Counted from the first letter of the stretch, positions 53,286 to 63,243 are shown. The stretch: DNA of 64,000 bases from Sulfuricurvum sp. (GCF_028681615.1 NZ_JAQUHV010000002.1:1-64000), one strand, 5' to 3'. Program-made: numbers and translations. Notes: generated by a model from the letters alone, not told the origin.

Positions 53286-54570
53286 GATTGAGGGTCAACC
53301 CTATCAATATATCAGTGAAAATTCCGGAGATTGTGGGTCAGAATGCGCTTTTTTACTCACAAAACAAAATGAAAAATACAAACAAGATGCGATTGCTCGT
53401 GGTGCTCACTCGATCATTACACCATCAGAGTGCTGGGATCTTTTTGGATTAGAGCTAATCTGTGTTATCGGGATTACCGGTACAAACGGTAAAACGACAA
53501 CGGCCAGTGCAATTTATTCATTGATGCTAGATTTGGGTCATAAAGCAGCGATGCAAGGGACTCGCGGATTTTTCATGAATGATGCTCCAGTGGAGGGAAA
53601 AACACTTACAACCCCTACTGTATTGAATACCTATCGACATATGGCACAAGCGATTTCAGCTGGGTGTGAGTATTTTATTATGGAAGTCAGTTCACATGCA
53701 ATCGAGCAAGAACGGATTGCAGGTATTACCTTCGGTCTAAAGATTTTGACCAATATCACCCAAGATCATCTTGATTATCATGAAAGCATCGAAGAGTATA
53801 CCCGTATCAAAAATCTTTTCTTCCAGGATGAATCGAAAAAACTGATCAATAGAGACGAACCGAAGGCAGATTTTAATATTATCAATGCTTTTACGTACAG
53901 CGTCGAAAATCCTTCAACGTATAAAATTATTGCGTATTCATTGAATAATGGTGTCAGCGGTATACTCAAGCATTTTGAAGAGCACGTTCCGTTTGTTACT
54001 TCATTGCACGGGTTTTTTAACCTCTATAATATTACTGCCGCATTTGCTGCAGTCCATATAGTGACCGGTGAGAGCTTGGAAAAAATTGCGGATGCGATTG
54101 AGAATTTCGGAGGGGTCAGCGGACGGATGGAAGTTGTCAGTGAATCCCCTTTGGTTATTGTTGATTTCGCCCATACTCCAGATGGAATGGAGCAGGTACT
54201 GAACGCTCTTAAAGAGAAGGAAGTGTTGGTCGTTTTTGGGGCAGGCGGTGATCGTGATCGCACTAAACGCCCGTTAATGGGACGTGTTGCCTCCATTTAT
54301 GCGAAAAAACTGTATGTAACGAGTGACAATCCTCGTTTTGAAGACCCGGATGCTATCATTGAAGATATTTTATCGGGGATTGAAGATAAAAGTAACGTAT
54401 ATGTTGATGTCAATCGGCGCAATGCTATCGCACAGGCCATAAAAGATCGCACCGGCGATGAAGTCATTTTGATTTTAGGCAAAGGGGATGAAACGGCTCA
54501 AATCATTTATGACCAATATTTGCCGTTTGATGACCGTGTTGTTGCTAAAGAGCTCTTGGCAACCCTTTAG
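53275..54570 (+). CDS. murE: UDP-MurNAc-tripeptide synthetase, meso-diaminopimelate-adding
   Basis: The 431-residue ligase adds the third residue to the peptidoglycan stem. The ATP loop is VIGITGTNGKTTTASAIYSL. Further signatures are MEVSSHAIEQERIAG, TNITQDHLDYH, and FGAGGDRDRTKRPLMG. SDNPRFEDP is the meso-DAP-specific DNPR motif. The start is TTG with AAGGGGAAAAG; the protein lacks much of the usual N-terminal uridine-binding domain, as in other Campylobacterota. Confidence 0.93.
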   Translation: MKIEIEGQPYQYISENSGDCGSECAFLLTKQNEKYKQDAIARGAHSIITPSECWDLFGLELICVIGITGTNGKTTTASAIYSLMLDLGHKAAMQGTRGFFMNDAPVEGKTLTTPTVLNTYRHMAQAISAGCEYFIMEVSSHAIEQERIAGITFGLKILTNITQDHLDYHESIEEYTRIKNLFFQDESKKLINRDEPKADFNIINAFTYSVENPSTYKIIAYSLNNGVSGILKHFEEHVPFVTSLHGFFNLYNITAAFAAVHIVTGESLEKIADAIENFGGVSGRMEVVSESPLVIVDFAHTPDGMEQVLNALKEKEVLVVFGAGGDRDRTKRPLMGRVASIYAKKLYVTSDNPRFEDPDAIIEDILSGIEDKSNVYVDVNRRNAIAQAIKDRTGDEVILILGKGDETAQIIYDQYLPFDDRVVAKELLATL

Positions 54571-54696
54571 AAGTACTAAATTAACCCTTAAACAGTATAA
54601 TTGTTTGATGGAGCTTAATATGCACTCTTTTATTTTGGCTATAATGCCGTAATTATTTTGCGGTGTATAGTACATCGATTTCACAAGGAGCGTTTG

Positions 54697-55071
54697 ATGG
54701 GTATCCCTCAACCGGCATTTTATATTTTCAAATGTGAGCAAAGTTCCCCTCCGGGCATGCCAAAACCAAGTTGTGTTAATCCACAAACTCAGGATCTTTT
54801 TCAGCATTTGGCACAAACTTTGATGCAAAAAGGGTTGATTGCTACGGTACAACCGATTCGTACTTCATGTATGAACCGCTGCAATGTCGGACCAATTATG
54901 CTTGTTGAGCCGGGACATGTGATGTATTCAGGATTGACGAAAGCTAAAATTGATGAAATTATTGAAAAACACATTATCGGTGGTGAAGTGGTGAAGGAGT
55001 ACGTTATTCCTGAAGAGCTATGGGATGCACCGATCACACCAGCCGATATGATGAAGCAGATGGGACGCTAA
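54697..55071 (+). CDS. Thioredoxin-like 2Fe-2S ferredoxin
   Basis: Starting at ATG 54697 behind AAGGAG, the protein is 124 residues and begins MGIPQPAFYIFKCEQSSPPG. The [2Fe-2S] ligands lie at Cys13, Cys26 and in the CMNRCNVGP segment, in the pattern of Aquifex-type thioredoxin-like ferredoxins and NuoE. The later part (MLVEPGHVMYSGLTKAKIDE) completes that fold. Its redox partner is not evident. Confidence 0.82.
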   Translation: MGIPQPAFYIFKCEQSSPPGMPKPSCVNPQTQDLFQHLAQTLMQKGLIATVQPIRTSCMNRCNVGPIMLVEPGHVMYSGLTKAKIDEIIEKHIIGGEVVKEYVIPEELWDAPITPADMMKQMGR

Positions 55072-55074
55072 TCG

Positions 55075-55440
55075 ATGTTAATCGAAATGCTTTATAGTAA
55101 AATTCACCGTGCTACGGTTACCGACGCTAATCTTAATTACGTCGGTTCCATCACCATTGATGAAGAACTTCTTGAAGCCTCCAAAATGCGTGTCGGCCAA
55201 AAAGTTGAGATACTGAACATCAATAACGGTGAACGCTTCTCAACCTACATCATTCTCGGTGAACGCGGCCAACGCGATATTTGTCTAAACGGTGCTGCGG
55301 CACGAAAAGTGCATAAAGGCGATAAAATTATTATCGTCGCATATGCCACTTACAATGATCACGAACTCGAAAACTATAAACCTACTGTCGTGTTGGTTGA
55401 TGATGAGAATACTATAACCGAAATAATCGAGAAGATATAA
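55075..55440 (+). CDS. panD: Aspartate 1-decarboxylase proenzyme
   Basis: The 121-residue proenzyme makes beta-alanine for coenzyme A. It self-cleaves between Gly24 and Ser25 (YVGSITID), giving a pyruvoyl group on Ser25. The Tyr58-type [29 protein letters not shown] segment is present. It begins 3 bases after the ferredoxin stop. Confidence 0.95.
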   Translation: MLIEMLYSKIHRATVTDANLNYVGSITIDEELLEASKMRVGQKVEILNINNGERFSTYIILGERGQRDICLNGAAARKVHKGDKIIIVAYATYNDHELENYKPTVVLVDDENTITEIIEKI

Positions 55441-55483
55441 GCTCCGTCATGGTACTATTTCGCTAAAAAATAGTGGGATAATC

Positions 55484-56332
55484 ATGGAGCAGTTTGAATC
55501 GTTTTTGGTAGAGCATTTGCCTTCTGCTGCGAGTTTCCACCCCCATTATGAATTATCGTTACATCAAATGCTAATCAGTGGCGGAAAACGGTTTCGGCCT
55601 GCACTTCTCCTCGGGGTTGTCCGTGCGTATAATCCCCTATTAACCCAGAGTGCTTATCATGCCGCATTCGCAATTGAATTGCTTCATACGTATTCGTTGA
55701 TTCACGATGATTTGCCTTCTATGGACAATGCGGATTTACGACGCGGTATTCTTACTTTGCATAAAACGTATGACGAAACAACGGCCGTTTTGGCTGGAGA
55801 TGCACTCAATACGTATGCTTTTGAGGTACTTTCCAATGCACCGCTATCGGATCGCGTGATCGTGAAACTGGTACGATCCTTGGCTCATAACGGTGGATTG
55901 AACGGAATGGTATTGGGACAAGCAATCGATTGTTATTTTGAGAATCAACGGTTGGAACTGGACCAGGTAAAAATGCTTCATATTCACAAAACGGGCAAAT
56001 TGATCGCTGCGTCGCTCCAAATGGGAGCTATGATCGTCGGGCGTGATGATATTGCAGATGAACTTTATGATTTCGGAATCGATTTGGGGCTACTCTTCCA
56101 AATCCAAGACGACATTTTAGATGTCACGCAAGATGAAGTCAAGGCCGGTAAAACGACCAATAATGATGAGTCAAAAAACAGTTTTGTAACATTGCTGGGA
56201 TTTGATTCAGCGATGCGAGAAGCAGATACTTTGGCTAAAAAAATAACAAAACGGATGGAAAGTTTTGATGAGAATCTGCAATGCGAATTGTCACCAACAC
56301 TCAATCATTACATTAATCGACACAAGGACTAA
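55484..56332 (+). CDS. ispA: Polyprenyl synthetase, farnesyl/geranylgeranyl diphosphate type
   Basis: The 282-residue enzyme has GGKRFRPALLLGV, the first Asp-rich motif SLIHDDLPSMDNADLRRG, and the second FQIQDDILDVTQDEVKAGKTTN. The short spacing before the first Asp motif, with HTYSL, fits a short-chain (C15) enzyme. It supplies isoprenoids for quinones and undecaprenol. It lies 4 bases before tkt. Confidence 0.92.
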   Translation: MEQFESFLVEHLPSAASFHPHYELSLHQMLISGGKRFRPALLLGVVRAYNPLLTQSAYHAAFAIELLHTYSLIHDDLPSMDNADLRRGILTLHKTYDETTAVLAGDALNTYAFEVLSNAPLSDRVIVKLVRSLAHNGGLNGMVLGQAIDCYFENQRLELDQVKMLHIHKTGKLIAASLQMGAMIVGRDDIADELYDFGIDLGLLFQIQDDILDVTQDEVKAGKTTNNDESKNSFVTLLGFDSAMREADTLAKKITKRMESFDENLQCELSPTLNHYINRHKD

Positions 56333-56335
56333 ACA

Positions 56336-58252
56336 ATGAGTACTACAATGCGCCAAAAAATGGCAGATACGATCCGCTTTTTAGCGGCAGATATGGTTCA
56401 ACAGGCTAATTCAGGACACCCGGGCGCTCCTATGGGGTTGGCAGACATTGCAGTGGTTCTTTCAGAACACCTTAATCACAATCCAAAAAATCCAAAATGG
56501 CTCAATCGTGACCGTTTGGTGTTCTCTGGCGGGCACGGAACAGGGCTTATTTATTCTCTTTATTATTTGTGGGGATACGGACTTGAGATCGATGATCTGA
56601 AAAATTTCCGTCAACTCGATTCCAAAACTCCGGGGCATCCGGAATACGGTCATACTGCGGGAATTGAAATTACGACGGGTCCTTTGGGCCAGGGTGTTGC
56701 CAATGCTGTCGGTTTTGCAATGGCTTCAGCGTATGTCGGTAATAAAGTGAACTCTGAAACCGCTGCATTGATTGATCATAATGTGTATTGTCTTTGCGGT
56801 GATGGTGACCTTGAAGAGGGTATCAGCTACGAAGCGTGTTCGATTGCCGGCCATATGGGACTTGATAATCTTATTTTGATTTACGATTCAAACCGCATTA
56901 CCATCGAAGGCTCTACCGAACTTAGCCTCAGTGAAAATATACGAGATCGTTTCGAGTCTCAAAACTGGGCAGTATTAGAGATCGACGGACACAATTTTGA
57001 AGAGATTGACGGCGCATTGACTCAAGCCAAAACAATTTCTCGACCGGTATTGATTATTGCCAATACGACTATCGCCAAAGGGGGCGATAAAATGGAAGGG
57101 TCTCACCATGCGCACGGTGCACCTCTTGGGCATGATGTGATTAAAGCGGCAAAAATGGCGGCCGGTTTCGACCCGGAAGCGACATTCGCGGTAGATGCGG
57201 ATGTGATGGAGCGTTTCCGATGCGCGATCGAAAAAGGGGACTTGGCAGAGCGTGAATGGAATCACCGCATAAAAGAACTTCCGCTTTCTGAACAAAATGA
57301 AGCGTATGAACAGTTGATGAATCCAGATTTTACACGCATTAGTTGGCCGACGTTTGAGAAAGCGGATGCTACTCGCAATACGAACGGTATCATTTTGAAT
57401 GCGATTGCCAAAGCAATCCCAGGATTCCTTGGCGGATCTGCAGATTTGGGACCTTCTAACAAAACCGAATTGAAAGATATGGGTGATTTCCCAAAAGGGA
57501 AAAATATCCATTTCGGTATTCGTGAACATGCTATGGCATCAATCACAAATGCGATGGCATTGTACGGACCGATTATGCCTTTTAGTGCTACTTTCTTTGT
57601 TTTCAGCGATTACCTCAAGCCAGCAGCTCGTATTGCGGCGTTGAGCGGCATCCAGCAGTTTTTCATTTGGACGCATGACAGCATCGGTGTCGGAGAAGAC
57701 GGTCCTACCCATCAGCCGATCGAACATTTGAGTCAGTTTAGATCATTGCCGAATTTTTATGTCTATCGTCCGGCAGATGGAGCGGAGAACGTTAAATGCT
57801 GGCAAAAAGCTCTTTCGATGAAACATTCTCCGTCGGCATTTGTCTGTTCTCGCCAAAACCTCCCGCTCCTACCGAGTGCAGTTCGCGGTGATGTCCAAAA
57901 CGGCGGTTATTTACTTGTAGAGCGTTCGGATGCAACGGTTACCTTGATGGCATCAGGCTCTGAAGTCGGTTTGGCAATTGAGACTGCGGGACTTCTCCAA
58001 GAGCGCGGGATTGCTGCGAATGTCGTAAGTGTTCCGTGTTTTGATTTGTTGTTGGAACAATCGCAAAGTTATATCGATTCGATTATTAAATCGGGAACCA
58101 AACGTGTTGCGATCGAAGCAGCCCGCGGGTTGGAATGGTACCGTTTTGCCGAAACGGTTATTGCGATGGATAGTTTCGGTGCAAGTGCACCGGCAGAACA
58201 ATTGTTTGAGCGATTTGGATTTAATGCGGAAGTTATCGCATCCAAAATTTGA
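56336..58252 (+). CDS. tkt: Transketolase
   Basis: The 638-residue TPP enzyme has RFLAADMVQQANSGHPGAPMG, SGGHGTGLIYSLYYLWGY, the TPP motif CLCGDGDLEEGISYEACS, the central FGIREHAMASITNAMALYG and the C-terminal HDSIGVGEDGPTHQPIEHL. It exchanges two-carbon units in the pentose phosphate pathway. Its stop overlaps the next ATG (TGATG). Confidence 0.95.
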   Translation: MSTTMRQKMADTIRFLAADMVQQANSGHPGAPMGLADIAVVLSEHLNHNPKNPKWLNRDRLVFSGGHGTGLIYSLYYLWGYGLEIDDLKNFRQLDSKTPGHPEYGHTAGIEITTGPLGQGVANAVGFAMASAYVGNKVNSETAALIDHNVYCLCGDGDLEEGISYEACSIAGHMGLDNLILIYDSNRITIEGSTELSLSENIRDRFESQNWAVLEIDGHNFEEIDGALTQAKTISRPVLIIANTTIAKGGDKMEGSHHAHGAPLGHDVIKAAKMAAGFDPEATFAVDADVMERFRCAIEKGDLAEREWNHRIKELPLSEQNEAYEQLMNPDFTRISWPTFEKADATRNTNGIILNAIAKAIPGFLGGSADLGPSNKTELKDMGDFPKGKNIHFGIREHAMASITNAMALYGPIMPFSATFFVFSDYLKPAARIAALSGIQQFFIWTHDSIGVGEDGPTHQPIEHLSQFRSLPNFYVYRPADGAENVKCWQKALSMKHSPSAFVCSRQNLPLLPSAVRGDVQNGGYLLVERSDATVTLMASGSEVGLAIETAGLLQERGIAANVVSVPCFDLLLEQSQSYIDSIIKSGTKRVAIEAARGLEWYRFAETVIAMDSFGASAPAEQLFERFGFNAEVIASKI

Positions 58253-59004
58253 TGAACGATTCAGAAGAATATCTGGCTAAAAAGCGTTTTTTTGATTCGC
58301 TGATTACCCTTTACGGACGTAACGTCGCCGTTGAAGTATTACGGGATGATGAAGTTCAGATCCATAAGCTTCATCTCTCCAAAAGCAACCGCAGTGATGA
58401 GACGATCGAAGAAATTTTGGCTTTGGCCGAAATGCGGGGAGTGGAGATCAAATACCACACGAAAGAGTCGCTTTCACGTATTTCTAAAAACAGTGCACAG
58501 GATCAGGGTGTCGCTATAGACGTCATTTCACGCAATTATCGAAGTGCGGCTGATATTGAAACAGATTTACCTGGTTCTTTTCGTCTGCTGGCTCTGGACG
58601 GGATTAACAATCCCCAAAATTTGGGGATGATTGTCCGCTCTGCCGCAGCCAGTAAGATCGACGGAATCATTTTACCCCGTCGAAACAGTACCAAACTCTC
58701 TCCGTTGGTAATGAAAGCAAGTGCCGGTACACTGTTTAAAATCCCGATCTATTACTGTGAAGATTTAACGGATATTCTTGGACTTAAAAATACTGCAATC
58801 ATCACTCTCTCATCCCATGCGCAAGATGATATCCATACGTTGAAAATTCCGGCACGCGCTATTTTTGTATTGGGCAATGAAACGGAAGGTGTGAGTGATG
58901 CAGTGATGCGTGCTTCAACACACAGTGTCTCTATTGAGATGCATCGAGGTGTCGAATCGCTTAATGTTGCCGTGACGGCAGGAATCGTTAGTTTTTTACC
59001 GTAA
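58252..59004 (+). CDS. TrmH-family RNA methyltransferase
   Basis: The 250-residue protein has an N-terminal substrate-binding part (LAKKRFFDSLITLYGRNV) and a SPOUT domain with LLALDGINNPQNLGMIVRSA, SPLVMKASAGTLFKIPIY, FVLGNETEGVSDAVM and SIEMHRGVESLNVAVTAGIV. It methylates ribose 2'-OH on rRNA or tRNA; the target is unknown. The start at 58252 overlaps the tkt stop; an earlier TTG is less likely. Confidence 0.85.
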   Translation: MNDSEEYLAKKRFFDSLITLYGRNVAVEVLRDDEVQIHKLHLSKSNRSDETIEEILALAEMRGVEIKYHTKESLSRISKNSAQDQGVAIDVISRNYRSAADIETDLPGSFRLLALDGINNPQNLGMIVRSAAASKIDGIILPRRNSTKLSPLVMKASAGTLFKIPIYYCEDLTDILGLKNTAIITLSSHAQDDIHTLKIPARAIFVLGNETEGVSDAVMRASTHSVSIEMHRGVESLNVAVTAGIVSFLP

Positions 59005-59005
59005 T

Positions 59006-59083
59006 TTTAACGTTATCGGAGCAAAGCCCCGACAACTACGCTTGCCGCTAAGGCACTAAAGCTTGCCTCCTTGAGGCAGAATA
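59006..59083. repeat. Dispersed structured repeat, copy B
   Basis: It lies between two convergent genes. The first hairpin is TCGG (59016-59019) / CCGA (59029-59032); GCCGCTAAGGC follows at 59044; the second hairpin is TGCCTC (59064-59069) / GAGGCA (59073-59078). The 26 bases from GCCGCTAAGGC through TGCCTC match copy A at 25 positions. Confidence 0.6.
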
Positions 59084-59087
59084 GTGC

Positions 59088-59408
59088 TTATGAGAGCATA
59101 AGCTCATAAGGACGGCGGATGTCTTCAACGACTTCTCCGACACTCATGTGTCGGCTTTTACGTAAAAATTCCCGTCCCTGAAAAAAGATCAGTACAGTCG
59201 GAATGGCAAAAACGCTAAAATAGGAAGCAATTTCAGGTGTTTCCGAAATATCGATACTCTCTATTTCGAAAATCGGAAATTCGGTGCTGATAGCTTCAAC
59301 GAGTTTTGGTTTGAGGGCATGGCATACATTGCAGGTCGGTGCGCTAAAATAGAGCATTACCGCATCATGGGTAGTAAGGGTTTGGTTAATTGTGTCTAAG
59401 GTTTGCAT
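59088..59408 (-). CDS. Thioredoxin-like protein
   Basis: The 106-residue protein has a thioredoxin fold with the active site CNVCHALKP (normal CxxC, the second residues being Asn-Val) and the cis-Pro strand FAIPTVLIFFQ. No signal peptide is seen, so it is cytoplasmic. It might reduce disulphides or protect enzymes from oxidation. It is divergent from the radical SAM gene, with only 16 bases between the two start codons. Confidence 0.85.
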   Translation of the reverse strand: MQTLDTINQTLTTHDAVMLYFSAPTCNVCHALKPKLVEAISTEFPIFEIESIDISETPEIASYFSVFAIPTVLIFFQGREFLRKSRHMSVGEVVEDIRRPYELMLS

Positions 59409-59424
59409 AAAGGTATTATAGCTA

Positions 59425-60312
59425 ATGAAATTTCATCGTGCCTATATTGAAATAACCAATGTGTGTGGATTGTCCTGCAGTTTCTGCCCTCCGAAGAGTC
59501 AACCGACCTTGACGATGGAGCTGCCTTTTTTCCAATCTGTTGTAGAGCAGCTCCGAGAGTATACGGATGAGATCGCCTTGCATGTGATGGGTGATCCCAT
59601 GGTGCTTAGTAATCTGAAGAGTTATCTTGATATTGCGTATGCGTGCGGATTGAAAGTGATGATTACCACCAGCGGATTTTATCTCGATTCTATGCGGCGA
59701 GAGGCTCTTTTTCATCCTGCACTTCGACAAGTGAATATTTCGTTGAACAGTTTCAATAAAAACAGTGTTGCGCGAACGTTCGAAGCATACATGGAAAACA
59801 TACTCACACTCTGTGATGAGAAGCTTTCGCAGCAAAGCGATTTCTTTATTAATTTGAGGCTTTGGAATCTCGATGAGGTTCAGAGTGAAAAAGAGTTTAA
59901 TACGAATCTATTTTCCCTTTTAGAGAATCATTTTGGGCTTCAAGAAGGCGAAATCGTTTCTCAGATGAACGGTGAACGACAATCGATTCGATTGGCATCC
60001 AAAATTTTGCTCCATTTTGACCGCTATTTTGAATGGCCGAGTTTGAGCAATACCGTTCTTAGTGACGGATATTGTCATGGTTTAAGCAAACAAATCGCTA
60101 TTTTGGCAGACGGCCGAGTCGTGCCGTGCTGTTTGGACGGGGAAGGAATTATGGACCTAGGTAACCTTCGAGCAACAAATTTGGGTAAAATTCTGATATC
60201 GAAACGCTCCCTTGCCATCAGAGAAGGGTTTGCCAAAGGGCAATGCAGCGAGGAGCTGTGTCAAAAATGCAGTTATAAAGAGCGATTTAGGAAAGGACTA
60301 TCCAATGATTAA
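59425..60312 (+). CDS. Radical SAM/SPASM protein
   Basis: The 295-residue protein has a radical SAM cluster CGLSCSFC (Cys14, 18, 21) and a C-terminal SPASM-type Cys set: CHGLSKQIAILADGRVVPCC and CSEELCQKCSYKERF. The middle holds LHVMGDPMVLSNL and VNISLNSFNKN. SPASM proteins modify peptides or nucleotides, or mature enzymes; the substrate is unknown. corA overlaps its end by 8 bases. Confidence 0.8.
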   Translation: MKFHRAYIEITNVCGLSCSFCPPKSQPTLTMELPFFQSVVEQLREYTDEIALHVMGDPMVLSNLKSYLDIAYACGLKVMITTSGFYLDSMRREALFHPALRQVNISLNSFNKNSVARTFEAYMENILTLCDEKLSQQSDFFINLRLWNLDEVQSEKEFNTNLFSLLENHFGLQEGEIVSQMNGERQSIRLASKILLHFDRYFEWPSLSNTVLSDGYCHGLSKQIAILADGRVVPCCLDGEGIMDLGNLRATNLGKILISKRSLAIREGFAKGQCSEELCQKCSYKERFRKGLSND

Positions 60313-61258
60313 ATGTTATGTCCGTAATGAAAATGCAATTGCGTTTATCGATACGATGTCGGAACTTGACGGCGACGTAATCGAAAAAGTGATCTGGATT
60401 GATATGCTAATGCCGACGTATGATGAGATTGTTTTCATCGAAAATACGTTTAATATTAAATTCCCGACCAAACAAGAGACCGAAGAGATTGAGATCAGTT
60501 CGCGTTATTGGGAAGAGAACGATCGTATTGAAATCAATAGCTATTTCTTGGTTACGTCAACTCCACATTCGCATAATGAAACGGTATCATTTATCCTTTA
60601 CCGGGATCTTTTGATTTCGATCCGATACACGACACTTTATACATTTGATGAATTTAACCGCAAATTCTTTGCCACACCGAAACAGTTTGAGACCGGGTAC
60701 GATATTTTTTGCCAGATTTTAGATATCCGTATCGATGCCGATGCCGATATCATTGAAAAACTTTCAAAAGATATTACCCGTGTCCGTAAACATGTTTTGA
60801 CCGACTATACAAACGAAGACGAAGAGATATTGGAACGTATTTCATCATTAGAAGACCTGAATATGCAGATACGTGAAAATCTAAACGATAAGCAGCGTAT
60901 TTTGAGTGCTTTTTTGAAGTCGAGCAAATACAAACATTCTCTTAAGCACGACGTTACCGTCATGCTTAAAGACATTAAGTCGCTGATTGACTATACCGAC
61001 TTCAATTTTGAGCGTCTTGATTATCTCCAAAATATTTTCGTCGGTGTTTTGAGCATTGAACAAAATAAAGTCATCAAAATGTTTACGATCGTCAATGTCG
61101 TATTTCTCCCTCCAACCTTGATTGCAAGTATTTATGGGATGAACTTTGATCTTTTACCGGAATTGCATTGGCAGTACGGCTATCTGCTCTCTATCATCAT
61201 GATGATTATTTCATCGATATTGCCGGTCTATATCTTTAAACGAAAAGGTTGGATTTAA
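60305..61258 (+). CDS. corA: CorA-type magnesium/cobalt transporter
   Basis: Starting at ATG 60305, the protein is 317 residues: a large cytoplasmic helical domain and two C-terminal transmembrane helices with the invariant GMN motif in SIYGMNFDLLPEL and a basic C terminus (KRKGWI). It forms a pentameric channel for Mg2+ uptake. The upstream 31 in-frame codons lie inside the radical SAM gene and are not used. AAGGAC precedes the ATG. Confidence 0.93.
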   Translation: MIKCYVRNENAIAFIDTMSELDGDVIEKVIWIDMLMPTYDEIVFIENTFNIKFPTKQETEEIEISSRYWEENDRIEINSYFLVTSTPHSHNETVSFILYRDLLISIRYTTLYTFDEFNRKFFATPKQFETGYDIFCQILDIRIDADADIIEKLSKDITRVRKHVLTDYTNEDEEILERISSLEDLNMQIRENLNDKQRILSAFLKSSKYKHSLKHDVTVMLKDIKSLIDYTDFNFERLDYLQNIFVGVLSIEQNKVIKMFTIVNVVFLPPTLIASIYGMNFDLLPELHWQYGYLLSIIMMIISSILPVYIFKRKGWI

Positions 61259-61337
61259 AGATATAAATCAACTTAAGTACTAAATATGGTACTATTTTAA
61301 ACACGGCTTTTTGATAGCTATTATAAAGGATACAATT

Positions 61338-62489
61338 TTGGATAGGCGGATACGCTATTTTATTGAAGATTATTGGGACATCTTTATAGGTGTAGTTTCA
61401 ATCGCATTAGCTTTTATATTTAACGCTCAACATGAATCTTCTCTTTCAACAGTGTTCGCGGCAATCGGAATTGCCGCACTCTCTCTAACGGTTGCCGAAG
61501 TGGCCGATATCCTCTCTGAACGTCTTCATGAACCTTACGGAAGCTTTGTCCTTACGTTCAGCGCGGTAGCCGTCGAAATCATCCTTCTGTATGTTATTTT
61601 ACTCGAAGTACGTCATTCTCCTGAAGTGTTAGAGACCGTCAAAGGGGGGATTATCTCCGCTGTTATTGTGGATTTGAATGTCTTGTTGGGGCTTGCCGTC
61701 TTTTTAGGTGGCTTGGCCTTTACCCAGCAACAGCATAATAAAGAGACTTCCAGTGCCTATACGACCGTTTTATTTGTTGCGTCCAGTGCTTTATTGGTTC
61801 CGGGACTTCTTAGCCATACGGATCATGGGATTGATTCATTGACGCATGTAAGCCATTTGATTGCCGGAGTCTTGCTTCTTTTTTACATTATTATTTTTAT
61901 TTTTCAAACCCGAACCCATACCCATTTTTTTAAAGCGACCGCACGAAGCCGTTTCTTCCGTCTCAAACGAAAGCTTCAAGAAGAGGAAGATGCCGAAATC
62001 GATGAAAACGATTCCAGTGATTATATTTTTGAACACCTAAGTACGCCTATTAATTTTATTGCAATCTTCGGTTTAATTGCCGTTATTGCATTCGGCGCGG
62101 AGATATTTGCAGGGAACGGGGTTGTAATAGCACGTGAACATGGTATATCGGCCGGCTTGGCCGGTCTTGTAATCGCAATTATTAGTGTTTCTCCTGAAAT
62201 CTTTACTGCAGTACGTGCTGCACGTAACGACCAGATTCAGCGGGTTGTTAATATTGCGATGGGGGCATCGACGGTATCTATTATCCTTACTGTACCTATT
62301 CTGATGCTATTGGCCTATTTTTCAGGGATCAATCTGACGCTTGATTTTAATCCGCTCCAAATCGGTGCACTGCTGCTGACCATTCTATTGGTCTGGAAAA
62401 CAACGGATGAGGGTGAGACGAACTATTTCGAGGGGGCGTCACATATGATGTTTTTCCTTAGTTACGCCATTATTGCCGCCTATTACTGA
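61338..62489 (+). CDS. chaA: Ca2+/H+ antiporter, ChaA-like
   Basis: The protein has about eleven transmembrane helices and two alpha-repeat-like segments: SERLHEPYGSFVLTFSAVAVEIILL and a later GLVIAIISVSPEIFTAVRAA. Both contain the Glu residues used by the CaCA family. An acidic loop (EEEDAEIDENDSSD) lies between the halves. The TTG at 61338 is chosen because AAAGGA lies 7 bases upstream; an earlier TTG at 61311 has none. It would extrude Ca2+ or Na+ in exchange for H+. Confidence 0.78.
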   Translation: MDRRIRYFIEDYWDIFIGVVSIALAFIFNAQHESSLSTVFAAIGIAALSLTVAEVADILSERLHEPYGSFVLTFSAVAVEIILLYVILLEVRHSPEVLETVKGGIISAVIVDLNVLLGLAVFLGGLAFTQQQHNKETSSAYTTVLFVASSALLVPGLLSHTDHGIDSLTHVSHLIAGVLLLFYIIIFIFQTRTHTHFFKATARSRFFRLKRKLQEEEDAEIDENDSSDYIFEHLSTPINFIAIFGLIAVIAFGAEIFAGNGVVIAREHGISAGLAGLVIAIISVSPEIFTAVRAARNDQIQRVVNIAMGASTVSIILTVPILMLLAYFSGINLTLDFNPLQIGALLLTILLVWKTTDEGETNYFEGASHMMFFLSYAIIAAYY

Positions 62490-63226
62490 TGGTTATTTTA
62501 TTTGCACCCAGCGAAGGGAAAAAAGAGGGAGGGACGCATCCTGCATTAAGTCCCGATAAACTTATATTCTCTGAGCTTTATTCAAAACGTCTCGATGTCA
62601 TTAAACAGTATGAAGATGTGATCCGTAATGGCAATAATGAAGCTCTTTTTGAGCTTTTTGGAATTAAAGATACCAAAGAATATGAACGTTATCGTGTCCC
62701 ATTTTCTTCAGCTCCGACAATGAAAGCGATAGAGCGTTATGACGGTGTTGCCTATGATTATCTGGATTATCAAAGCCTTTCTTCTGAATCTAAAGAGTAT
62801 CTTGATGTTAATGTTATCCTTTTCTCCAATCTTTTCGGACCGATTCGATCAGGCGATTTTATCCCCGATTATAAGCTTAAACAAGGTGCAGCGATTGGGG
62901 CATTTGCACCTGATAAATATTACAAAGAACATTTTTCCGTCGCATTGAATGATCTGGTCGGTGATCAGGAAATATTAGATTTACGTGCAGGGTTTTACGA
63001 TAAATTTTATATTCCAACAAAACAAACGACAACGTTGAAGTTTTTAAAAGAGGGAAAAGTGGTGAGCCATTGGGCGAAAGCTTACCGTGGTATCATACTG
63101 CGTAAAGTTGCTGAACATCAAATAAGAACAATTGAAGAACTTTTAGCCTTGAATATTGAGGGGTTATTTTTGAATGAAATTGTTGAGACAAAAAAGAAAA
63201 AAGAGGTTATTTATACAATCGTATAA
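62489..63226 (+). CDS. yaaA: YaaA-family peroxide stress protein
   Basis: The 245-residue protein begins MVILFAPSEGKKEGG and has the YaaA segments FSSAPTMKAIERYDGVAYDY, FSNLFGPIRSGDFIPDYKLK and DLRAGFYDKFY. In E. coli YaaA lowers free iron and limits Fenton damage under peroxide stress, and has DNA-binding activity. It overlaps the antiporter stop by one base. Confidence 0.88.
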   Translation: MVILFAPSEGKKEGGTHPALSPDKLIFSELYSKRLDVIKQYEDVIRNGNNEALFELFGIKDTKEYERYRVPFSSAPTMKAIERYDGVAYDYLDYQSLSSESKEYLDVNVILFSNLFGPIRSGDFIPDYKLKQGAAIGAFAPDKYYKEHFSVALNDLVGDQEILDLRAGFYDKFYIPTKQTTTLKFLKEGKVVSHWAKAYRGIILRKVAEHQIRTIEELLALNIEGLFLNEIVETKKKKEVIYTIV

Positions 63227-63243
63227 TTTTCTTTAAAATACGC

